Assembly: GCA_020201015.1 (NCBI GenBank)
Contig: JAIVHN010000014.1
Location: 1 to 14,429, forward strand
Reading direction: 5' to 3'
Source of the DNA: Spirochaeta sp.
Lineage (GTDB): Bacteria; Spirochaetota; Spirochaetia; DSM-27196; SLAA01
Length of the DNA stretch: 14,429 bases
Made by a program: the position numbers and the translations under genes. Positions 1 to 7,012 of the stretch are shown in pieces. Positions within the stretch are counted from its first letter, which is position 1. Each line of letters begins with the position of its first letter. The notes below the pieces were generated by a model that had not been told where the DNA came from, did not search any database, and worked only from the letters and a program-made list of their open reading frames with translations.

Positions 1-871
1 GCCCGACATAGCGCTTATTACCAATATAGGTTCTGCGCACATAGGAAATCTTGGTGGCCTGCAGCAAATTGCCCAGGAAAAGAGGCAGGTGTTTTCCTGC
101 TTTAATGGGCGGCAGGCCGGCTTCGTGTACGAAGACGAGCGCTTTTACTCGCTCTTGACGGACGACGTTCAGGGAGAGATGCACAGTTTCGGTCCTCGTA
201 GCATTGCGGGATTTGATGGTTTTGAACTACGCGGACTGGGCGGAAGTATTATCACGTATCACGGGCTTGAAATCCGTTTGCGGCTGCCGGGTGCCTTTAA
301 TGTTCGGAATGCTCTTGCTGCGATCGCACTATCTGAATATTTAGGCCTCAATGCGGAGCAGATTCGGGTCGGGCTTGAGCGCGTATCAACTATGTTTGGT
401 CGTGGCGAGATTCTCCGCGGGCCGGTGACGGTTTTGCGTGATTGTTACAACGCCAATCCTGACTCGGTTCGGGAGGCGCTTGAGTTCGTCGCTGCGCTGG
501 ACTGGCCGGGCCGTCGAGTTGTCGTGCTTGGGGCAATGAAGGAGTTAGGAGCAAAGGCGGCGGCAGCTCACGCCGAAATCTGTGCTAAGGCAATGGGTAC
601 CCACCCGGATGCATTGTTTTTGGTTGGCGAGGAGTTTGCTGCAGCCTACAAAGAAGCTTGTCGCAAAAGTGAGCAACGACGTGACCAGGCCGATTCCGAG
701 CCCGCGGACGATAAGCATGTGTACTACTCAGCCAGTACTACCGGCATTGAGGAACGCCTTTTGCAGTTCGTGCGTGAGGGCGACTTTGTTTTGCTCAAGG
801 GTAGTCGTTCAATAGCCTTGGAAGAGTTGACGTCGAGTATTATGCAGGGGCAAAGGGTGGGCGATTCATGA
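1..871 (+). CDS. murF: UDP-N-acetylmuramoyl-tripeptide--D-alanyl-D-alanine ligase (MurF), 3' part
   Basis: The reading frame is already open at base 2, and the true start lies upstream of the window. 289 residues are visible, against roughly 450 for the family. MurF is the cytoplasmic Mur ligase that adds D-Ala-D-Ala to the UDP-MurNAc-tripeptide, using ATP. The visible part starts in the central ATPase domain with TNIGSAHIGNLGG followed by IAQEK, a Mur ligase signature. GAFNVRNALAAIAL and DCYNANPDS (bases about 440-465) follow and are MurF-typical. The C-terminal Rossmann-like domain runs from RRVVVLGAMKELG to LLKGSRSIALEEL. The TGA at 869-871 overlaps the ftsW ATG as ATGA, so the two are probably translationally coupled. 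mraY, often between murF and ftsW in other bacteria, is absent here. The identification is secure; only the 5' end is missing. Confidence 0.96.
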   Translation, partial: PDIALITNIGSAHIGNLGGLQQIAQEKRQVFSCFNGRQAGFVYEDERFYSLLTDDVQGEMHSFGPRSIAGFDGFELRGLGGSIITYHGLEIRLRLPGAFNVRNALAAIALSEYLGLNAEQIRVGLERVSTMFGRGEILRGPVTVLRDCYNANPDSVREALEFVAALDWPGRRVVVLGAMKELGAKAAAAHAEICAKAMGTHPDALFLVGEEFAAAYKEACRKSEQRRDQADSEPADDKHVYYSASTTGIEERLLQFVREGDFVLLKGSRSIALEELTSSIMQGQRVGDS

Positions 872-2022
872 GTAACGCGCTGCGCGCTGGCCTTATGGTC
901 GAGCGAGTGGATCAACGTCCGGTAGACTCTTTTCTGCTGGCTACGCTGGTACTCTTAGCCGGATTGGGTCTGTCGGTGTTGTTTTCCGCATCCTATTTTC
1001 GTGCTGAGCGGCTTTTTGGCGAGCCCTCGTACTTTCTCCAGAGACAGATCGTGTGGCTGGCGCTAGGCATGATTGGAGCAGTTACGGCAACTCGAGTTTC
1101 ACTAGATGCCTTACGAAAAGTCATACCACTACTGCTTGTCCCAACCTTGGTCCTCATGCTGCTGAGCTTTGTGCCGCGTGTTGGTGTGCAGGTTCTTGGT
1201 GCTCGACGATGGATTATACTGTTCGGTTATAGTTTTCAGCCGTCTGAGTTGGTTAAGTTAACGTTGATTCTTTATCTGGCCCACATTCTCAGCTGCAAGC
1301 GTGAGCACTTCAACGACCCGCTTAACGCAGTTTTGCCACCAGTACTCATGGTTAGTTTTTTTGTTGCTCTTATCTACGCGCAAAACGACTTTTCCACGGC
1401 TTTTTTCGTGCTGCTGATTGCACTGTCAATGTTTTTCGTTTCTGGTTTTCCGTTGCGGTATTTCCTGAGCATGACAATTATGAGTCTACCTGTCGCTACT
1501 ATTTTACTACTAAGTCGTGAACACCGCGTGCGGCGTGTGTTGGCCTTTATTGAACCGGAACGTGATCCGGCCGGTGCAGGGTACCAAATCTTGGCTTCCC
1601 GAGGGGCTTTATCAGATGGTGGACTCTGGGGTGTCGGTATAGGCCGGAGCGTTCGCAAGCTTGGGAGCATACCTGAAGCTCACTCGGACTTTGTGTTTGC
1701 CGTACTGGGAGAGGAGTTCGGATACATTGGGGTTATCGTCGTGCTCGGGCTCTTTGCTGTGTTTGCGTACCGCGGTTTCTCTCTTGCAATTCGGCTGGAG
1801 GACAACTTCCGTTCTTTTCTTGCCTTTGGACTTACGGCTGGCATTTTTTTTCAAGCGGTTCTTAATATGGCTGTGGTCGTAGGTATGGTGCCTGCGACCG
1901 GTATCCCGCTGCCCTTTTTCTCGTCCGGGGGCTCATCAATTGTGGTTTCGCTTGTGATGGTAGGACTCCTGCTGAACCTTTCGCGAGGCGCTTCTGCGTA
2001 CGAGGGAGGTGTTCGTGGCTGA
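868..2022 (+). CDS. ftsW: Septal peptidoglycan glycosyltransferase FtsW (SEDS family)
   Basis: This is a 384-residue polytopic membrane protein of the FtsW/RodA/SpoVE family, of normal length. It polymerises lipid II at the septum together with a class B penicillin-binding protein. Family landmarks are GARRWI (residues 111-116), FQPSELVKL (123-131), QNDFSTA (172-178, where most relatives have QPDLGTA), PEAHSDFVFA (269-278) with Asp274 at the position of the catalytic aspartate in SEDS enzymes, and PATGIPLPFFSSGG (342-355). Around ten hydrophobic segments can be seen, starting at about residue 21. The ATG at 868 overlaps the murF stop, with a purine-rich AAAGGGTGGG ribosome binding site at 852-861. 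The 3' end overlaps ftsQ by 8 bases. FtsW and RodA are hard to tell apart by sequence, but the position between murF and ftsQ favours FtsW. Confidence 0.95.
   Translation: MSNALRAGLMVERVDQRPVDSFLLATLVLLAGLGLSVLFSASYFRAERLFGEPSYFLQRQIVWLALGMIGAVTATRVSLDALRKVIPLLLVPTLVLMLLSFVPRVGVQVLGARRWIILFGYSFQPSELVKLTLILYLAHILSCKREHFNDPLNAVLPPVLMVSFFVALIYAQNDFSTAFFVLLIALSMFFVSGFPLRYFLSMTIMSLPVATILLLSREHRVRRVLAFIEPERDPAGAGYQILASRGALSDGGLWGVGIGRSVRKLGSIPEAHSDFVFAVLGEEFGYIGVIVVLGLFAVFAYRGFSLAIRLEDNFRSFLAFGLTAGIFFQAVLNMAVVVGMVPATGIPLPFFSSGGSSIVVSLVMVGLLLNLSRGASAYEGGVRG
2004..2009 (+). promoter_or_regulatory. Ribosome binding site that sets the ftsQ start
   Basis: GGGAGG lies 5 bases before the GTG at 2015. In-frame alternatives are a GTG at 2009, which overlaps this site, and an ATG at 2024, 14 bases away. 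Spacing supports GTG 2015 as the start. Confidence 0.7.
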
Positions 2023-2827
2023 TATGGTTCTTGGACGGCGCGTTTCGCGTAACGGCAGTAGTGGCAAAAGAGCAGTTGTGGCCTTGTGTGTTGCCGGTTG
2101 TTTGCTGGTACTCATAGGTCTCGGGGAATTGATATTTCACGTGGCTATAGCCCCGCGTGTGAAAATTGAGCGGGTTATTCTTGAAAGTGACCTACCAATG
2201 ACTCGAGACGATATATTCGCGATTGCAGGCATCCAAGGGAATGAGAACTATTTTGCGTTTGACGCCGAAAAAGTGCGCTCGCGACTTGAGGCCTTTCCCG
2301 CCGTGCGTTCTGCCGATGTGCAGATGAGTTTTCCCAACACTGTGCGCTTGGCGGTGGCTGCTCGAACTCCGTTGGCGGTCGTGCTTACCGGAAGTTCCGG
2401 TGAAACCGCGCTGGTGGTTGATGAAGAGGGCTATGTGTTTGAGCCCTTTAGCTCACCCTCGGAAAATGGGCTGCCTATACTGTCCGGGCTTCGGTTTGAA
2501 CGGTCTGCTATAGGCGCTCGTTTGCCGGAATCGCTCCATGAGACACTTCGCGATTTGGAACACCTGCGTTTACACTCACCGGTCGCCGCATCTCAACTGT
2601 CCGAGGTGCGAATAAGTAGGCGCGGGGAATATGAGCATGAGTTAGTTCTTTATCCGTTACATCACCGAATACCGGTTCGTATAGGGCCTCGTCTTGATGA
2701 GGAGCTATTGAGTTATGTACTCATGGTGCTCGACGTATTGCGAGGCGACGACGGCTATGAGTCACGAATAACCGAGCTTGATTTTCGAACCGGTGAAGTT
2801 GTTTTTCGTTTAGGGGAGAGTGAGTAG
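2015..2827 (+). CDS. ftsQ: Cell division protein FtsQ/DivIB
   Basis: This is a 270-residue bitopic membrane protein of the divisome. FtsQ/DivIB connects early and late division proteins through FtsB and FtsL. A short basic cytoplasmic tail (residues 1-18, several Arg and Lys) is followed by one membrane segment at about 19-43. The POTRA domain starts at KIERVILE and contains FPAVRSADVQMSFPNTVRLAV, written here only as its core AVRSADVQ and FPNTVRLAV; the pattern is typical of FtsQ. A beta-rich C-terminal domain follows, ending in FRTGEVVFRLGE. The GTG start was chosen by its GGGAGG site. The gene overlaps ftsW by 8 bases, and its TAG stop shares one base with the ftsA GTG. Sequence conservation in this family is low, so the call rests on domain order, length and position. 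Confidence 0.9.
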   Translation: MADMVLGRRVSRNGSSGKRAVVALCVAGCLLVLIGLGELIFHVAIAPRVKIERVILESDLPMTRDDIFAIAGIQGNENYFAFDAEKVRSRLEAFPAVRSADVQMSFPNTVRLAVAARTPLAVVLTGSSGETALVVDEEGYVFEPFSSPSENGLPILSGLRFERSAIGARLPESLHETLRDLEHLRLHSPVAASQLSEVRISRRGEYEHELVLYPLHHRIPVRIGPRLDEELLSYVLMVLDVLRGDDGYESRITELDFRTGEVVFRLGESE

Positions 2828-4063
2828 TGCGGACCGATCCGTTTATCGTTGGACTTGATATTGGAACCACGAAGATTGCAGCGGTCATTGCCGAGTACGG
2901 CGAGACTGGCATGTTGGAGATTGTGGGTGGTAGGGGTTGCTCCGTCGTACGGGCTTCGCCGTGGTGTTGTTATTAACATCGAGTCGACCCTGAAGTCGGT
3001 GCACGCTGCGGTTGAGGCGGCGGAGCAGATGGCCGGTTTCGAAGTGCAGCAAATTGTTGTCGGTATTGCCGGTGGACACATTGAGGGTATCAACTCGCGA
3101 GGAGTGGTCAAGGTAACGGGTCGGGGGCGGGAGATTACTCAGCATGATGTAGATAGGGTGATTGAGGCCGCACGTGCGGTCTCTATTCCTATGGACCGTG
3201 AGGTGCTCCATGTCATTCCTCAGGAGTACATTGTCGACGAACAGGATGGGATAAAAGATCCTCTCGACATGATAGGTGTGCGGCTGGAAGCAGAGGTTCA
3301 TATTATTACCGGTTCGGTAACATCGGCGCAAAACTTGGTGAAGTGTGTAAATAGGGCTGGCTTTCGTGTAGAGAGTTTTGTGCTGGATTCCCTGGCCTCG
3401 GCCCGCGCGGTGCTTTCGCGAGATGAAATGGAACTTGGGGTGCTGGCGCTGGACTTGGGTGGCGGCACGACCGACGTGCTTGTCTATTTAGAAGGGGCGC
3501 CTTACTTCACCAGCGTTGTTCCCGTTGGGGGGGCTCAGGTGACCTCGGATTTATCAATCATGCTCAAGACTCCAATGGAGTCGGCAGAGCGCATTAAGCG
3601 TGAAGCGGGTTGCTGCTATCTTCCAATGGTGGAGGAGGGCGATCCAGTAATTATCCCAAGCGTTGGGGGTCGGCCGCCGCTCTCAATAGACAAGTCCCGC
3701 ATCTGCGGAATCGTGCAACCTCGCATGGTAGAGATCTTTTCTATGGCTCGTGAAAAGCTTGAGCAAAAGAACCTGCTGCGGCACTTGGGTGGTGGCATAG
3801 TGCTCACCGGCGGTGGTGCTTTGCTGCCGGGTGCGGTTGAGCTTGCTCAAGAAATGTTTGGCTGTGCTGCGCGTGTCGGATTACCGGGGCAGCATGGGGG
3901 TTTGACCGATCAGTATCAAACACCGGAGCTGGCAACTGCAGTTGGCTTGGTACTCTATGCGGCCGAGGGTATGGAGCCAGCTGGCGGAAATCGAAAGATA
4001 AATAAAGAGAGCGCGTCAATGCTTGGCGGGTTCGGGCGCTGGTTACGGAACTTTTTTGAATAG
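2827..4063 (+). CDS. ftsA: Cell division protein FtsA, coding frame broken by an apparent +1 frameshift near 2929
   Basis: FtsA is the actin-like ATPase that tethers FtsZ to the inner membrane. A GTG at 2827 follows AGGGGAG (2812-2818) and opens a frame encoding IVGLDIGTTKIAAV, the first phosphate motif. That frame ends at TAA 2974-2976 after 49 residues. All remaining FtsA sequence is in the next frame, from VGVAPSYGLRRGVV (2930 on) to the TAG at 4061-4063. Skipping one G at 2929 gives EIVGVGVAPS, the expected family sequence (E. coli has NIIGVGSCPS), and a 411-residue protein of normal length. The second part contains LALDLGGGTTDVLVY (phosphate 2), PSVGGRPP, GIVLTGGGALLPG (adenosine motif) and a C-terminal amphipathic helix GRWLRNFF for membrane binding. 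No other lesion is visible. A sequencing error, a real mutation or recoding are all possible; error or mutation fits best. Confidence 0.93.
2923..2935 (+). other. Frame change site in ftsA
   Basis: Frame 1 reads ATT GTG GGT GGT AGG (I V G G R); frame 2 reads GTA GGG GTT GCT (V G V A) from 2930. Removing one G from the pair at 2929-2930 restores I-V-G-V-G-V-A. The surroundings are G-rich (GTGGGTGGTAGGGG). There is no stop codon in the shift position and no pair of codons that would allow good tRNA re-pairing after a +1 slip. Confidence 0.88.
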
Positions 4064-4126
4064 ACTGAAGCGGCACGCCATGCTTGGGGGGTGTGGTGTG
4101 CTTGGTTTTACCTGGGAGGGGAAAGA
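4064..4126 (+). promoter_or_regulatory. ftsA-ftsZ spacer: ftsZ leader with imperfect hairpin and 16-residue mini-ORF
   Basis: This 63-base gap is one of the few real spacers in the window. GCACGCC (4073-4079) can pair with GGTGTGC (4095-4101), seven pairs including one G-U, with a 15-base loop. A 17-codon ORF runs from ATG 4080 to TGA 4128-4130 and would encode MLGGCGVLGFTWEGKE. Its stop overlaps the ftsZ ATG as ATGA. It has only a poor upstream ribosome binding site (GAAG at 4067-4070), so translation is unproven. I see no convincing sigma-70 promoter. Confidence 0.4.
4114..4121 (+). promoter_or_regulatory. Strong ribosome binding site that sets the ftsZ start
   Basis: GGGAGGGG lies 5 bases before ATG 4127. 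It is the strongest site nearby and rules out the in-frame GTG at 4091, whose coding sequence would run through it. Confidence 0.8.
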
Positions 4127-5317
4127 ATGAAAATTGAGATCACCGAAGAAAACTCAATGCTGAGTGACAGTTACGGTACACCAACCATCATCAAGGTGAT
4201 TGGCGTGGGTGGCGGCGGAAGTAACGCCGTCAACCGAATGATCACCGCGGGACTGGCAAATGTTGAGTTCATTGTTGTGAATACCGACCTGCAAGCTTTG
4301 AAGCTTGCCAAGGCGGAAATGCGCGTGCCGCTTGGCTCAAAGCTAACTGGTGGGCTTGGGGCGGGCGGAAAGCCCGAAGTTGGGGAGAAGGCGGCACTTG
4401 AAGATAAGGAAGAAATCCAAAACATGGTTCGTGGAGCCGACATGGTGTTTATTACCGCTGGCATGGGCGGTGGCACCGGCACCGGAGCTGCTCCGGTAAT
4501 TGCACAGATTGCTCGTGAGATGGAAATACTCACCGTGGCTGTGGTGACCAAACCCTTTGACTTTGAGGGACGCAAGAAAAAGCGGCTTGCAGATGAGGGT
4601 ATTGTGAAACTGCGTGAGGCAGTGGATACGCTTATTACTATCCCGAACCAACATCTACTCAAGATTGTGGAGCGAACAACCCCTATCACCGAAGCTTTCC
4701 TCATTGCCGACGATGTTCTACGTCAAGGCGTACAGGGAATATCGGACCTCATTACTCGCCCCGGAATGATCAACATCGACTTTGCTGACGTGAAAACTAT
4801 CATGAACGGGCAAGGAGATGCACTCATGGGCATAGGCGTCGGCAACGGGGACAATCGTGCGGTAGATGCAGCAACGAATGCTATTAACAACCCGCTGCTT
4901 GAGGATGCGCGCATTGAAGGGGCCAAGGGAATTCTTGTAAACGTTTCCAGCGGTCTGGACTTCTCTCTTTCGGAGTATGAAGAGGTAATGAGTATCATCA
5001 CAGCAAATGCAGACGATGATGCTCTCATAATTGCTGGCACCGCCATTGACGAGCTGATGGAAGACGAGGTGAAGGTCTCGGTTATTGCAACCGGATTTGA
5101 CGCTGACGAAGGGGAGCCGCGTCGCCCAGTGGAAAAAGATGAAAAAGCTCAGGAAGAATTTATTTCCTTAGATCAGTGGGTGCAGATGACCCACCGTGGG
5201 AACGGTACTGCCGACGAACAGGGACGTCCGGGTGATGCCGCTAATGAGTTAGGAATTCCCGCCGTTCTGCGCTACGGCAGACGCATGCACGGCGCAGGGA
5301 GCGCAAACGGATCATGA
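4127..5317 (+). CDS. ftsZ: Cell division GTPase FtsZ
   Basis: FtsZ is the tubulin homologue that polymerises into the Z ring. The 396-residue protein has the N-terminal GTP-binding segment IKVIGVGGGGSNAVNRM (residues 22-38), the tubulin signature GGGTGTG (114-120), TKPFDFEGRKK, and the T7 catalytic loop with NIDFADVK (216-223). The C-terminal domain ends near residue 325. A short acidic linker leads to the conserved tail ELGIPAVLRYGRR (374-386), the peptide that binds FtsA and other partners. Ten residues follow this tail. The start at 4127 is chosen by the GGGAGGGG site; an extension to GTG 4091 would add 12 residues unlike the family. The TGA overlaps the ATG of the recombinase gene downstream (ATGA, 5314-5317). 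Confidence 0.98.
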   Translation: MKIEITEENSMLSDSYGTPTIIKVIGVGGGGSNAVNRMITAGLANVEFIVVNTDLQALKLAKAEMRVPLGSKLTGGLGAGGKPEVGEKAALEDKEEIQNMVRGADMVFITAGMGGGTGTGAAPVIAQIAREMEILTVAVVTKPFDFEGRKKKRLADEGIVKLREAVDTLITIPNQHLLKIVERTTPITEAFLIADDVLRQGVQGISDLITRPGMINIDFADVKTIMNGQGDALMGIGVGNGDNRAVDAATNAINNPLLEDARIEGAKGILVNVSSGLDFSLSEYEEVMSIITANADDDALIIAGTAIDELMEDEVKVSVIATGFDADEGEPRRPVEKDEKAQEEFISLDQWVQMTHRGNGTADEQGRPGDAANELGIPAVLRYGRRMHGAGSANGS

Positions 5318-6216
5318 CCAAGAACGGCCGGCTGCTCCAGCGTTATGAAGACTATCTTCGTGTTGAACTCCGGTTAGCTCTTCGCACTGTGGAGACCTAT
5401 ATGCGCGAGTGCCGGGTATTTGGCGAGTATCTTGATCTCCATAAGCTTGATGCTGGCACAGTAGATGCGACCGAGATCATTGAGTATCTCGTTGACCGGC
5501 AGACGGCAAAAAACGGGGTAGACCAACGCACCGTGGCAAAGATTGTGAGTTCGCTGCGCTCTTTCTTTACTTTTCTTACCCTGGAGCAAGAGCGTGAAGA
5601 CAATCCTGCGCGTCTTGTTGAGATGCCTAAGATGGAGCAACGTATTCCGGGTGTCCTTCGTGTTGAGGAGGTTGAGAGCATTCTATCACTTATTGACACC
5701 TCGACGGCTTATGGAATGCGCGATCGGGCTCTCTTTGAGTTGATTTACTCATGTGGGCTGCGGATTTCGGAGGCGGTGGAACTTGAGGCTGACAAGCTCT
5801 ATCTTGAAGAAGGACTAATTCGGGTTTTCGGTAAAGGTTCGCGAGAGCGACTGGTGCCGGTAGGCGGTGAAGCGGTTTACCGGCTTGGTGTCTACATGGA
5901 GCATGGTCGTCCGGCTCTGGTAAAAGGTGACAAACGCTCACCTAAGGTGTTTCTCAATCACCGTGGATTGGGTTTGTCTCGTAAGGGTATGTGGAAACGC
6001 TTCCGTGAGTTAACCGCGCGAGCAGGCATTGATGCCAAGGTGCACACGCTGCGGCACTCATACGCAACCCACTTGTTGGACGGCGGTGCAGACCTTCGCG
6101 CGGTCCAGGAGCTTCTTGGCCATTCGGATATCAACACTACACAGATCTACACCCACGTTGATAGAGAAGACCTGCGTCAATATCATGCAGAATTTCACCC
6201 ACGAGGCGCAGGATGA
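5314..6216 (+). CDS. xerD: Tyrosine recombinase, XerD-type
   Basis: This is a 300-residue site-specific recombinase with the usual two domains: a SAM-like DNA-binding domain (about residues 5-90) and a catalytic domain (about 110-295). All six catalytic residues of the tyrosine recombinase family are present: Arg150 (GLRISE), Lys174 (GKGSRER), His244 and Arg247 (HTLRHSYATHLL), His270 (LLGHSD) and the nucleophile Tyr279 (TQIYTHV). The C-terminus LRQYHAEFHPRG resembles XerD more than XerC. XerC and XerD normally act together at dif to resolve chromosome dimers at division, which suits its place directly after ftsZ. The ATG at 5314 overlaps the ftsZ stop. A second Xer gene lies at 8019. XerD rather than XerC is inferred from motif similarity; recombinase identity is certain. 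Confidence 0.92.
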   Translation: MTKNGRLLQRYEDYLRVELRLALRTVETYMRECRVFGEYLDLHKLDAGTVDATEIIEYLVDRQTAKNGVDQRTVAKIVSSLRSFFTFLTLEQEREDNPARLVEMPKMEQRIPGVLRVEEVESILSLIDTSTAYGMRDRALFELIYSCGLRISEAVELEADKLYLEEGLIRVFGKGSRERLVPVGGEAVYRLGVYMEHGRPALVKGDKRSPKVFLNHRGLGLSRKGMWKRFRELTARAGIDAKVHTLRHSYATHLLDGGADLRAVQELLGHSDINTTQIYTHVDREDLRQYHAEFHPRGAG

Positions 6217-6248
6217 ACAATCAGCAGCAACAAAAAGGCGGTAAGTAG
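6213..6248 (+). other. Possible 11-residue mini-ORF between xerD and the lipoprotein gene
   Basis: An ATG at 6213 overlaps the xerD stop as ATGA and reads MNNQQQQKGGK before TAG 6246-6248. That stop is 2 bases from the ATG of the lipoprotein gene at 6251. It could pass terminating ribosomes on to the next gene, or be chance. No family can be assigned. Confidence 0.25.
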
Positions 6249-6250
6249 AT

Positions 6251-6994
6251 ATGAGAGGCTTTGCTCCGAAGCTACTGTCTTCGTTCCTGACCCTGTTTGC
6301 GGCTGTGATCGTGCTTTGTTTGGTGCTCGTGCTGAGCTCGTGCGCTCAAGAGAACCGCGAGATGGTTGAGAATTTGTTGGATCTCGAGGGACAAAGTTAT
6401 GACGAAGCTTCGGGGGAGCGCATACGTGAGCTGCAGAGCGACATAAGTCGCTACCGTTCACGGGTGAATGACGCGATTTCAGGGCTTGCGAACGAAAGTA
6501 ACGCCCGACGCATGCTGGCTATTGAGTATATGAATAACGGGATGTTTGCCCTTGCCATGGAGGAGTTCGAGCAAGCAGCGGCAGTTCAGACCGAGAATCC
6601 GGTGCTCTTTTATTATTCTGGCGTGACGGCGGCCCGTGCGGCAAAGGCAGTTGCGGATGCCGATGAGCGGTTGGAGCTGTTGGAACGGGCGGAGTGGATG
6701 TATGAACGTGCAGTTGCATTACGTCCAAACTATCCGGATGCGTGGTATGGCTTAGCGGTGCTCCAGGTTTTTGAGTTGGAGGACGCCGAGGCTGGACTGG
6801 AGGCATTGCGTGAGTTGCGGAATAAAGAACCGCAACACATTGAGGGGCGCTTTGTTGAGGCTCGAGCTCTGGTAATGCTGGACCGAGTTCAGGAGGCGGT
6901 AGAGGTGTATGAGTTCATTGCACGCGAAGCTCCGAGACCCGAGCAACGAGAAGCTGCACGGCGAAACGCTTCGATTTTGTTACAGGGAGCATGA
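6251..6994 (+). CDS. TPR-repeat lipoprotein of unknown function
   Basis: This is a 247-residue predicted lipoprotein. Arg2 and Lys7 precede a hydrophobic stretch (about residues 8-28), then the lipobox LSSC with the lipidated cysteine at position 31. Ala at +2 does not suggest inner-membrane retention under the E. coli rule. After a charged segment likely to be helical (about 35-80), residues 83-235 look like four tetratricopeptide repeats, for example FALAMEEFEQAAAV, YERAVALRPNYPDAWYGLAV and AVEVYEFIAREAP. TPRs are protein-binding scaffolds, so a role in assembling an envelope complex is plausible but inferred. As I recall, Borrelia has a TPR protein at the equivalent place next to dprA. The upstream stop TAA at 6242-6244 leaves ATG 6251 as the first start, with a weak AAGGCGG about 9 bases before. 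The stop lies in the first copy of a tandem repeat shared with the dprA start. Confidence 0.8.
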   Translation: MRGFAPKLLSSFLTLFAAVIVLCLVLVLSSCAQENREMVENLLDLEGQSYDEASGERIRELQSDISRYRSRVNDAISGLANESNARRMLAIEYMNNGMFALAMEEFEQAAAVQTENPVLFYYSGVTAARAAKAVADADERLELLERAEWMYERAVALRPNYPDAWYGLAVLQVFELEDAEAGLEALRELRNKEPQHIEGRFVEARALVMLDRVQEAVEVYEFIAREAPRPEQREAARRNASILLQGA

Positions 6995-7012
6995 TGTACA
7001 GGGAGCATGATA
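6981..7012 (+). repeat. 16-bp tandem duplication at the lipoprotein gene/dprA junction
   Basis: Copy 1 (6981-6996) is TACAGGGAGCATGATG and copy 2 (6997-7012) is TACAGGGAGCATGATA, identical at 15 of 16 bases. Each copy contains a ribosome-binding-like CAGGGAG and an ATGA. Copy 1 supplies the lipoprotein stop codon; copy 2 supplies the dprA start codon. Confidence 0.95.

Noticed and set aside
2849..2935. TTG-started N-terminus for ftsA in the same frame as the main body
   Set aside because: This frame gives MDLILEPRRLQ, unlike FtsA and without the first ATP-binding motif. The correct N-terminus is in the other frame from GTG 2827.
2916..2935. Programmed +1 frameshift signal in ftsA
   Set aside because: No stop codon or slippery pair is present, P-site re-pairing after a +1 move would be poor, and the upstream GGAG is not at the prfB-like distance. 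Kept only as a remote option.
4091..4126. ftsZ start at GTG 4091
   Set aside because: It would put the strong GGGAGGGG site inside the coding sequence and add 12 residues unlike FtsZ.
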